Assembly (NCBI GenBank): GCA_938075155.1
Contig: CALJGL010000020.1
Coordinates: forward strand, 1-64,000
Origin: UBA12191 sp009937185
GTDB taxonomy: Bacteria > Planctomycetota > UBA8108 > UBA1146
Length of the DNA stretch: 64,000 bases
Direction of reading: 5' to 3'
Below the pieces are notes generated by a model that saw only the letters and a program-made list of their open reading frames with translations, was not told the DNA's origin and made no database searches. Of this stretch, positions 43,049 to 51,161 are shown in pieces; within the stretch, counting starts at the first letter, position 1; every line of letters starts with the position of its first letter. The translations under genes and the position numbers were made by a program.

Positions 43049-44409
43049 TGAACCAAAAAAATAGGACGATGAGAATGAGCAAGGCGATGCCTTGGAGCTG
43101 GGGGGGGTTCATCCTTTTACTCCTCATCTCTCCGAGCCTCCTCTTCGCGTCTGATCGTGTCACTGTGATTAAGGGTGCCACCGTTATTACAGGTACCGGT
43201 GAAGAAATCAGTTCTGGTGAAGTGGTCATCGAGGATGGAAAAATCTCGTTGGTCGGAAGCCAACTTGAAATTCCTGAGAATGCTCGGGTGATCGAGGCCA
43301 ATGGACTGACCCTGATAGCGGGAATGATTCTCCCCAGAACGAGTCAAGGATTACTCGGTAACCGAGTCGGTGGCGTCAGCTGTGATCAGACCGTTGAGAG
43401 TCGTTGGGTCGATGAAGAAATGGACTGGGATTCTTTTCTGGAGGCCGGTTATGTTGCTGCGGGGTTCGTACCCGCTGGCACTGGTTTCCATGGGCAGGCC
43501 ATCGTTGTTCATACCGCACCAGAATCGAATGATCGCATTCTGAAAAAGAGCGTCTTTCTTCCCATAAATTTGAGCTCTTCAGCAAGTCTTCACAGAACTG
43601 TCAAGCAAGCTTTCGATGGTGCGAGATCAGAGATCGAAGGCCAGAAGAAAGCTCGTGAAAAGTGGGACAAGGAACAGGAAGAAGCCAAGAAGAAAGCCGA
43701 AGAAGCGAAGAAAAAAGAAGCTGAAAATAAAGACTCTGAAAAGGGCAAGGCTTCTGATTCAAAAGATAAGAAGGATTCAAAAGATGAAAAGCCTCAGGAA
43801 TACAAGGCTCCTCCTATCAAGCCTTCGCTAAAGCCTTTAGTCGACATTTTGGAAAATAAAGATGAGGCAATGCCTCTCGTCATTTCTCTGAATTCGCCAG
43901 GGCTGCTCCTTCATGTGGATGCGGCGTTCGAAAACATAAAAGAAATGAAGGATCGAGATCCTCAAAATGTTTTCATTCTTCCGTCTTCTCGAACGGGGGC
44001 TTTTCACGAAGTCATGGAGACACTGATCGAGAGGAAATCGACAGTCATGATTCCGCCTGGAGTGAGTGCGTTGCCAGATACTTATGTTCGGTATCATGTG
44101 CCCGCCGCTCTATCTCGCGGCGGTTGTGAAGTGATTACTCTTCCAAAGTCGGATAATGCCGCGGCCATGAGAGCTGTTCCTTCACTACTTTCTGAACAAG
44201 TGAGATTTGGAATGTCGTTTGAAGCAGCATTGGCGTCTGTGACATCTGCTCCCGCTAAATTTTTAGGTCTGGGAGATCGTATGGGCACTATTGAAGAGGG
44301 CAAAGATGCTCACTTCGTGCTCTTTGAAGGGCATCCCTTGAAACCAGGGGCTCGTGTCATGAAAACCATCATCGGTGGTGAAGTGGTATGGGATCGGGAG
44401 GATCGCTAA
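43048..44409 (+). CDS. Exported amidohydrolase-family protein 7 with Lys/Glu-rich insert (metal site degenerate)
   Basis: 453 residues. The signal peptide is residues 1-35 (WGGFILLLLISPSLLFAS). VTVIKGATVITGTGEEI is the usual first strand pair, but the site reads LIAGMILPRTSQGLLG, with no His. A long charged insert lies at about residues 192-256 (KWDKEQEEAKKKAEEAKKKE, then Lys/Asp/Ser repeats), probably a coiled helix. MSFEAALASVTSAPAKFLGL, EEGKDAHFVLFEGHPLKPG and IIGGEVVWDRE give the family ending. Starts on the previous stop and ends on the next start. Confidence 0.8.
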   Translation: MNQKNRTMRMSKAMPWSWGGFILLLLISPSLLFASDRVTVIKGATVITGTGEEISSGEVVIEDGKISLVGSQLEIPENARVIEANGLTLIAGMILPRTSQGLLGNRVGGVSCDQTVESRWVDEEMDWDSFLEAGYVAAGFVPAGTGFHGQAIVVHTAPESNDRILKKSVFLPINLSSSASLHRTVKQAFDGARSEIEGQKKAREKWDKEQEEAKKKAEEAKKKEAENKDSEKGKASDSKDKKDSKDEKPQEYKAPPIKPSLKPLVDILENKDEAMPLVISLNSPGLLLHVDAAFENIKEMKDRDPQNVFILPSSRTGAFHEVMETLIERKSTVMIPPGVSALPDTYVRYHVPAALSRGGCEVITLPKSDNAAAMRAVPSLLSEQVRFGMSFEAALASVTSAPAKFLGLGDRMGTIEEGKDAHFVLFEGHPLKPGARVMKTIIGGEVVWDREDR

Positions 44410-45812
44410 TGCGTAGCTTTTTCCGAGGCCTTCTTGGCCTTCTGACCTTTGTTATTTTCTTCGCGGATCTTCCGGTCTTTCCGGGAGTGTCCAGCCTCAC
44501 CGAGGGTATTGCTGAGGCACAGGACCCTCCGCGTCGTAGACGAGGTCGTAGAATGCGTCCTCAAGTTCCTCAACCTCCTGCGCCCGAGCCGGAGAAGAAA
44601 GAAACTATCGCGGCAGATCCTGAAGATGAGTATGTCGTGATTCATGGAGCCACGATTCATACGGTGACAGGTGCTACGCATAGAAACGGCACGTTGATCT
44701 GTAAAAACGGAAAGATTCATCAGGTCTCCGGAGGGAGATTAGAAGCTCCCGAAGGTGCAGAAGTAGTCGATGCCAAGGGACACCATATATACCCGGGTTT
44801 GGTGGCTTTCCGATCAGGAGGCATCGTCGGAAGTGGTGAGGCAGAAAAAAGCCAGGACCCCTTTGATCTCGACACAACGATGGGATTAGCGGCTGGAATC
44901 ACCTCGACTTGGAATGGATCTCGCGTCACCAAGCTGATCCATGGAAGTCTTGAAGATTTGACGATTCGTCCTAAAAGTTTCACTTCGATCAATTACAGCT
45001 ATAGAAATCCACGCGGACGCCGGGAATTAAGAGATGCTTTTGATCGGGTCCAGGAGCACCTCCGTGCCTTGGAAAGACATGCCGAGGAGAAGAAAGAAAA
45101 TCCTGAGGCTGTTGCACCGGAAGACAAATGGATTAAAGGCATTTTCGCTGTCGTCAGAAGTTTGTTGACGGGCCAGTCTACTGCGTTGGTGCGTGTGAGT
45201 ACCATGCCAGATATCAGGGCCTACTCTGATCTTGCTCGTAGATACGGTTTTGAAATCGTATTTGAGGGTGCTGAAGAAGGTTGGATTGATCCCGGTGTTC
45301 TCTCGCGTACGGGGGCCACTGCTATCGTCACACCGAGAGCCCGTAGGGATGCCAACGAGAGCGTTAATCGTCCGACAGGATCGAGTATCGAAAATGCCAA
45401 AATACTCCATGAAAACGGAGTTCCATTGGTGATTCTTCCTGGAAGCACAGCAGTGGCTTTGTGGGGACTTGCAGGACGCGATCTGGCTCACCTCTCGCTG
45501 GAAGCCGCTTTCGCTGTAAGGGGTGGACTTCCAGAGAAGGCAGCGATCGAAGCGATCACCATCGAACCCGCTCGTTTGCTTGGAGTTTCCGACCGTATCG
45601 GTTCGATAGAGGTGGGAAAAGATGCCGACTTCATTATTACCGATGGTGATATTCTCCACTACATGACGTTGGTGAGATGGTCATTCGTGAATGGCAAACT
45701 TCAGTACGACAAGGAAGAAGAAGGGCTCTTAGATCATATTAGGCCAGGAGGAGATCTTGATGCTCCTGCTCCTGATGATCATTGGCCACGAAGATTGGGA
45801 GATCCGCTCTAA
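44409..45812 (+). CDS. Exported amidohydrolase-family protein 8 (metal site degenerate), last gene of the array
   Basis: 467 residues from the coupled ATG 44409 (TAATG). The signal peptide is residues 1-38 (LLGLLTFVIFFADLPVF). A basic, Pro-rich linker follows (DPPRRRRGRRMRPQ, then PPAPEPEKKE). VVIHGATIHTVTGATHRNGT leads to IYPGLVAFRSGGIVG, with no His where D-x-H-x-H should be. A shorter charged segment (ALERHAEEKKENPEA) lies at about 215-232. LPEKAAIEAITIEPARLLGV and VGKDADFIITDGD close the barrel. A large hairpin follows at 45841, perhaps marking the operon's end. Confidence 0.8.
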   Translation: MRSFFRGLLGLLTFVIFFADLPVFPGVSSLTEGIAEAQDPPRRRRGRRMRPQVPQPPAPEPEKKETIAADPEDEYVVIHGATIHTVTGATHRNGTLICKNGKIHQVSGGRLEAPEGAEVVDAKGHHIYPGLVAFRSGGIVGSGEAEKSQDPFDLDTTMGLAAGITSTWNGSRVTKLIHGSLEDLTIRPKSFTSINYSYRNPRGRRELRDAFDRVQEHLRALERHAEEKKENPEAVAPEDKWIKGIFAVVRSLLTGQSTALVRVSTMPDIRAYSDLARRYGFEIVFEGAEEGWIDPGVLSRTGATAIVTPRARRDANESVNRPTGSSIENAKILHENGVPLVILPGSTAVALWGLAGRDLAHLSLEAAFAVRGGLPEKAAIEAITIEPARLLGVSDRIGSIEVGKDADFIITDGDILHYMTLVRWSFVNGKLQYDKEEEGLLDHIRPGGDLDAPAPDDHWPRRLGDPL

Positions 45813-45840
45813 GCCGGAGTTCTCCCTTTCCTGTCACAAG

Positions 45841-45889
45841 TTCTTGCAAGGTCCTTCCGGGATTGACAGTTTCGGAAGGACCGCAAGAA
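45841..45889 (+). terminator. Long hairpin after the amidohydrolase array, no T tract
   Basis: TTCTTGC (45841-45847) and GGTCCTTCCG (45850-45859) pair with CGGAAGGACC (45873-45882) and GCAAGAA (45883-45889), 17 bp with a two-base bulge and a 13-base loop. The lack of a T run makes a simple intrinsic terminator uncertain. A processing or mRNA-end-protecting element is an alternative. Confidence 0.55.
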
Positions 45890-45946
45890 TTGAACTCGCA
45901 GTAGCACTTTCCCCGGTGCCCATTACCCCTGCGAGAAACTACAACA

Positions 45947-47986
45947 ATGAATCAATTCCGAAATATTCTGATGCCGTTCTGCCTACTGATACTAGTAGGT
46001 TTGGGGGGCCAAAATACACTGTGGTCCCAATGCCTCCAGAGTGATCTGGAGATCTTTGGTATCAGTGCTGGCGACCGTTTTGGAAGATCGGTGGCTGTCA
46101 GTGGTGGCCGATTTTTTGTAGGTGCCATTGGAGATGATGGGGGTGGAACACTGAGTGGAAGTGTTCGATCATTCCGCAGAACCAGCAGTGGATATCAGTT
46201 GGAAAATGTCTTCAGTGGCCAGTCAGGCTCAGAATATGGAAGTTCCATAGCTGCGAATCAAGATTGGTTAGCGATAGGTGCTGCAGGGTTAGGTTACATC
46301 GATATTTGGAAAAGTACCCGATTTGGTTGGGAACTGTGCTGCACGATCGTGGACCCTGAAGGGCATGCTGACGATGGATTCGGTAGTTCTATCGCCTTTG
46401 AGGGAGATTTACTGGCAGTAGGAAGCCCCACATTCCAGACCGACGTAGGACCAGCAGGTTGTGTGACACTATGGCGGTTGAATGGGATGGCGAATTGGGA
46501 ATTCGAAGAGCGGCTTGAAGCTCTCGATCGTGTTTCCGGAGATAATTTTGGTACTTCAATTTCAATTCACTCAAGTGGGCAAATTCTTGTGGGATCACCC
46601 GGTAGAGATGGAAATGGAATAGATAGCGGTGTGGCGTTCCTCTATTCGGGTGGCTCAGATGGCTGGACTGAATCAGCGGCTTTCGGCCCAGGGATTGCGA
46701 ATGAAGGCGATCGCTTTGGAACCTCTGTTTCCTTGATTGAGGATTTTGTTTTTATAGGTTGTCCATTTTCAGATATTGCGGGACCCGCTTCTGGAATGGT
46801 GGCTTCCTACCGTAAATCGAATGGGATCTGGATTATCCAACCTCTCTTGCTTCCTGACTCTGGCGTTACGGGTACTGGCTTTGGAGCGACTCTCGTTATG
46901 GAAGACAACTTGTTGGCGATCGGAGCGCCCATGGATATGGGAAACGAAGCCATGCCTGCTGGGAAGATCAGCATTTACGCTTTTGATCAAGGCTGGAATT
47001 ACCAATATTCATTGACGGGTAATTCTGGAGGATTCCTTGGCACTTCGATCGCTATCGATCGCGGAGTCATATTGGCAGGTGCGCCGTTGGATTCTTCTAC
47101 TGCAATTCTCGGAGGCGGAGCAAAGTTCATCGTCGAAGGAGACTTGGATTGTGATGGTGATGGGACCGCTGACGCTTGTGCCATTAACAATGGTACAGCA
47201 CAAGATTGCGATCTAGACGGTATTCCTGATCAATGTGCCATCCTAGAAGGGTGGGTTGCGGATTGTGACAATGACCTGATACCCGATAGTTGCTCAACTT
47301 TGGCAGGAAATGTCGAAGATTGCGACGCCGACGGAATTCCCGATTCATGTTCAACACAATCAGGGCTTGTCGAAGATTGCGATCAGGATTCCGTCCCAGA
47401 TGTTTGCCAAGGTGATTGTAATTTAAATGGTATTCCTGATCCCTGCGAATTCTTCAATCCAATGTATGATTGCAATTTAAATGGCCAAATCGATGAATGT
47501 GAAATAGATTCTGGAGCACTGTCGGATTGTGACGGTGACGGCGTTCCAAATATTTGTGACAACGATTGTAATGAAGATGGGATTTCAGACATTTGTTCGG
47601 TCCTGTCTGGATTATCAGAGGACTGTAATAATAATTTTCTCCCTGACGAATGCGACCTAGATGATCCTCTTGAGAATTCGAATTCGAATGATTACGTGGA
47701 TTTCTGCGAACCTATGTTTATCCGAGGTGATGCTGATGGAACCCCTGGGGTTCGATTAGCGGATGCCGTCCTTCTGATTTCTCGTGTATTTGGTACAACT
47801 GTAATTGAGCACTGCGAAGAAGCTGCTGATGCCAACGCCGATGGTTTTCATGACATTTCAGACGGACTATATCTGCTCTTCTACGAGTTCGCTGGAGGGG
47901 CAGCTCCACCTGGGCCTTTCCCTGAGTGTGGAATAGCCCCAGCCTCGGCTTTGTTTCCTTGTACTGAACACCCATCTTGCCCTTGA
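45947..47986 (+). CDS. Secreted FG-GAP propeller protein with TSP3-like calcium repeats and dockerin-like end
   Basis: 679 residues. The signal peptide is residues 1-27 (ILMPFCLLILVGLGGQNTLWS). Residues about 35-400 hold about seven repeats of the GDRFGRSVAV / DGFGSSIAF / GDRFGTSVSL type (FG-GAP, integrin-alpha-like propeller). Residues about 402-590 hold roughly ten Cys-containing calcium loops of the DCDLDGIPDQC type (thrombospondin-3-like). Two dockerin-like repeats follow (GDADGTPGVRLADAVLLIS and DANADGFHDISDGLYLL). The end is ...CTEHPSCP, echoing the CP termini at 2291 and 8084. Likely a calcium-stabilised surface protein. It is convergent with addA. Confidence 0.85.
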   Translation: MNQFRNILMPFCLLILVGLGGQNTLWSQCLQSDLEIFGISAGDRFGRSVAVSGGRFFVGAIGDDGGGTLSGSVRSFRRTSSGYQLENVFSGQSGSEYGSSIAANQDWLAIGAAGLGYIDIWKSTRFGWELCCTIVDPEGHADDGFGSSIAFEGDLLAVGSPTFQTDVGPAGCVTLWRLNGMANWEFEERLEALDRVSGDNFGTSISIHSSGQILVGSPGRDGNGIDSGVAFLYSGGSDGWTESAAFGPGIANEGDRFGTSVSLIEDFVFIGCPFSDIAGPASGMVASYRKSNGIWIIQPLLLPDSGVTGTGFGATLVMEDNLLAIGAPMDMGNEAMPAGKISIYAFDQGWNYQYSLTGNSGGFLGTSIAIDRGVILAGAPLDSSTAILGGGAKFIVEGDLDCDGDGTADACAINNGTAQDCDLDGIPDQCAILEGWVADCDNDLIPDSCSTLAGNVEDCDADGIPDSCSTQSGLVEDCDQDSVPDVCQGDCNLNGIPDPCEFFNPMYDCNLNGQIDECEIDSGALSDCDGDGVPNICDNDCNEDGISDICSVLSGLSEDCNNNFLPDECDLDDPLENSNSNDYVDFCEPMFIRGDADGTPGVRLADAVLLISRVFGTTVIEHCEEAADANADGFHDISDGLYLLFYEFAGGAAPPGPFPECGIAPASALFPCTEHPSCP

Positions 47987-47999
47987 AAAGATCCACTAC

Positions 48000-50900
48000 T
48001 CAGGTTGGAATTTCGAGGTGTTCTATATCGCCATTTTGAGTAGTGGCGATCAGCAAAGATATCTTATCAATGGGGATACCCCAGCACTGATGAACAGCCT
48101 TGCGGTACCATTCCATTTGGTCTTTGTACTTTCCTAATGTGTCTTCGTTACTCAACAGAAGATTGTCGCTTTTGAAATCAATTATCTCAGCAGAGACAAA
48201 GCCCGTCGAATTTTCTCTTAAGACGAGTCTGTCGATCACTCCACTAAATCTAATACCGTTAATGTCTGTCATTAAAGAGATTTCTTTCTCAAGGATTAAT
48301 TTATCCTTGGAATCAGATTCGAGTCTTTCTGCTGTTGCCGATTGATCAAATATACTTGAGAAATTTTCTTTATGGAGTGCTGCAAGTACGATGTTTAAGA
48401 CCTCTTGATGGAGATCTTTTTCTCGTGGGTGTAATGAAGTGAGAGTCTTCTGGATGTCTTCTTGTGCTGGAGTGCTCCACGATATGGTTTCGAGTACCGA
48501 GTGAACTAATGTACCTATCAAGAGTGCTCTACGTCTCTTCGGAGTCCATCTTGTAACTTTCTTAGAGGCGGTAGTTCTCTTTTGCCCCATAGCGTCGGGG
48601 ATCAGGGGTTCAACTCGAACAGACCTTCTCAGTCTTTCTTCTTCTCCCGACTTTCCTGAATCGTTCTTAGCAGAACCACATTCATAAATAACTTTTCCCG
48701 GTAAGCACTCTTCTCCAGGTGCGAGCGTCTTTACTAAGAGTTGGGCATAAGAGGATTCTTTATAGTTCCCCTTCTTACCCGGTGGAGGGAGAATCATCGT
48801 CAACGTATGTCGTGCTCGAGTCATGGCGACATAGAGTAGGCACATTGTTTCGCTCAGTTTTCGATCCCGACTCTGTTGCGACATTTCGGGGTATGGATCT
48901 CCGACAAGAGCATGATCTGCTTCTCCCAAATAGCGAGAGAGGTGGACTTGCTGTCCATTTTCCTCAAGCGTGAGGAGTTTGGGGACGGGCTGGAACCATG
49001 CGTAGTCGAGCTCAGGCATGATGACAGCATCGTATTCGAGTCCCTTAGCTTGATGAATGGTCATCACCTGGACGGGAGATCCACCGGGACGAGGAACTGA
49101 ATTCTGGCGAAGGTTTTGGATAAGGTCTTCGAGTCGTAAGCCATGAAATCCAAATACCCTAATTTGTTCGATCAATTGATCGAGGCGTGATTGATCCTCT
49201 TCAGAACATTGCAGGGAAAGAGTGTTGACTATGGAGTAAATCGTATCGGCGAATCCTTCATCGTAGAGAAGTGCACGAAGGCGGATGATCGCTTGATCTA
49301 AGAGTTCCTCATCTGCGACTTCTGCGAGGTCGAGTTGAGGCATGCATTTCAAGATTTGTGGGAGAGGGGAATTTTCTACAGCGTACTTTAGAGTGCCATC
49401 CCCTGGATGCTCGATGAGTTCGAGAAGAGCCACTACTCGGCCCACTGCGGGTGAGTCAACGAGGGGGTTTCCACGCTCTTCACTGGCTTCTATTCCTCTT
49501 GCTCTCAAGGCCGCTACGAGTTTTGAGATATGCCGATTTTTTCGGACCAGAATCGCAATACTGCTATCCTTTGAGAGACTCCGGAGACGATCGACCTCTG
49601 CCAAAGTTTCATGATAGGGCCATATTTTTTCCACTTTTCCTTCGTACTCACTCGCTATTCGTAAGGAAACATGACCGTCAGGTCGATCTCCCAAGAGTTG
49701 GGCGACCCGATGTTGATCAAAGGAGTTCGACCATTTTTCTAGGCAACCTTGGTCTTCTGGTTTTGGTGGGAATGAAGCGAGTTGAGAAAAGACCTTATTC
49801 ACGGTGTTGAGTACGGGCTCTGAAGATCGCCACGACTCGTCAAGAGAAGATCCCGATTCGGGAAGAAGAAGAGTTTCAAATTGATCCATGACTTCTGCGC
49901 GACCTCCGCGCCATCCATAGATCGCTTGCTTTCCGTCTCCTACGCAGAAAAGAGAACGTCCTTCCTGACTTCCTGCTGCAAGCTCCTCCATGATGGGAAG
50001 CAATGCTACATATTGCACAAGAGATGTGTCTTGGAACTCGTCAAGTAACATATGGCGAATTGTCGCATCTATACGTTCGTCGATTAGTCCTGGCTGACCG
50101 AGAACTCGCGCTGCGATCAGCGCGATGGGAACATCAAAGTAATCCAGCCCTGAATTTTTTTGCAATCCTCGTTCTCTCACCTGGTCATATAATTCGAGGA
50201 ACTCTCCTGTCGATTCATTTTGTTTTCGAAGTAATTGAATGAACTCACTTCGTACGTTTTGAATGAAGATTTCTAACGGCTCTGCCAGATCAGGTGTGAT
50301 ATCGGTGCTGTAATATTTGAACTCGCCATTCAGTACTTTACCGATCAGACCGCTCTTACAAGATTTGACTCGGGCTAAAAGATCAGGGTCGTCCCAATTG
50401 TTTTGCGTTGAAGCGAGCGCCTTCTTCCAACGGTTGTCTTCTTTTCCGCTTTTGTTTAAGGGGCATTTGAATTTCAGAAGACTGTCCCATGCACTCTCCA
50501 GTTCTTTACTGGTGGGTCCTGGGACCGGTTCTGGAATTTGCCAAGCCGTAGAAGGGAACTCTCTTGATTTTTCATGAAAACCAGTCACCAAGTTTTCTAG
50601 ATCGACTGCGACTTGGCTCCCCAGATTCCCTTTGTTGAGACGGTGCATCATTTGTCGAGCACCTCGAGGCCCCTGGGTTTCCAGTATCTGTTGGATTGAG
50701 GATGATCTAATTTTTGCCTGAACATCCGAATCCAATATTTTCCAGCCAGGGGTGAGCCCACATTCATAGGTGAATCCTGTGGCTAATTTTGCAAAGAAAG
50801 CATCTAGAGTTGAAATCTGGCAACGATGGAGCTGAGCGAGGAGGAGCCTCAATGTAGGAAGCAAGTGATCTTCTCTAGATTTGGTATGTCCGGCCCTCTT

Positions 50901-51161
50901 TAGCATTTGATGAAGTTCTTCAAAGCCTTCTTGCTGGAGGGAGTCGAGTAGGCGTTTGTAGCCTTCCTCTTCCAGAGCGTCCAATAAGCGTTCGAGGATT
51001 CGTTCAAGAATCTCGCCAGCCGCTGTTCGTGTAAAGGTGACTGCGAGGATACTTTCCGGTGGCTCACCAGAGAGGATCAGACCCAAATAACGAGTTGTAA
51101 GGCGATGTGTTTTTCCAGAGCCGGCACTGGCTCTAATGATCCTGTGATAAGGGAAATTCAT
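48000..51161 (-). CDS. addA: AddA/RecB-type UvrD helicase with C-terminal PD-(D/E)XK nuclease
   Basis: 1053 residues from ATG 51161, which overlaps the addB stop (ATGA) and has GAGGAGG upstream. Helicase motifs: Walker A IRASAGSGKTHRL at 9-21, ILAVTFTRTAAGEI (motif Ia), LLDEFQDTSLVQY (motif II), VGDGKQAIYGWRGG (motif III), VMTIHQAKGLEYDAVIMPEL (motif V) and LLYVAMTRARHTL (motif VI). The C-terminus has SGVIDRLVLRE and AEIIDFKSDN, the GxxDR and (D/E)xK of a RecB-type nuclease. With addB it should process double-strand breaks for RecA loading. Confidence 0.92.
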   Translation of the reverse strand: MNFPYHRIIRASAGSGKTHRLTTRYLGLILSGEPPESILAVTFTRTAAGEILERILERLLDALEEEGYKRLLDSLQQEGFEELHQMLKRAGHTKSREDHLLPTLRLLLAQLHRCQISTLDAFFAKLATGFTYECGLTPGWKILDSDVQAKIRSSSIQQILETQGPRGARQMMHRLNKGNLGSQVAVDLENLVTGFHEKSREFPSTAWQIPEPVPGPTSKELESAWDSLLKFKCPLNKSGKEDNRWKKALASTQNNWDDPDLLARVKSCKSGLIGKVLNGEFKYYSTDITPDLAEPLEIFIQNVRSEFIQLLRKQNESTGEFLELYDQVRERGLQKNSGLDYFDVPIALIAARVLGQPGLIDERIDATIRHMLLDEFQDTSLVQYVALLPIMEELAAGSQEGRSLFCVGDGKQAIYGWRGGRAEVMDQFETLLLPESGSSLDESWRSSEPVLNTVNKVFSQLASFPPKPEDQGCLEKWSNSFDQHRVAQLLGDRPDGHVSLRIASEYEGKVEKIWPYHETLAEVDRLRSLSKDSSIAILVRKNRHISKLVAALRARGIEASEERGNPLVDSPAVGRVVALLELIEHPGDGTLKYAVENSPLPQILKCMPQLDLAEVADEELLDQAIIRLRALLYDEGFADTIYSIVNTLSLQCSEEDQSRLDQLIEQIRVFGFHGLRLEDLIQNLRQNSVPRPGGSPVQVMTIHQAKGLEYDAVIMPELDYAWFQPVPKLLTLEENGQQVHLSRYLGEADHALVGDPYPEMSQQSRDRKLSETMCLLYVAMTRARHTLTMILPPPGKKGNYKESSYAQLLVKTLAPGEECLPGKVIYECGSAKNDSGKSGEEERLRRSVRVEPLIPDAMGQKRTTASKKVTRWTPKRRRALLIGTLVHSVLETISWSTPAQEDIQKTLTSLHPREKDLHQEVLNIVLAALHKENFSSIFDQSATAERLESDSKDKLILEKEISLMTDINGIRFSGVIDRLVLRENSTGFVSAEIIDFKSDNLLLSNEDTLGKYKDQMEWYRKAVHQCWGIPIDKISLLIATTQNGDIEHLEIPT

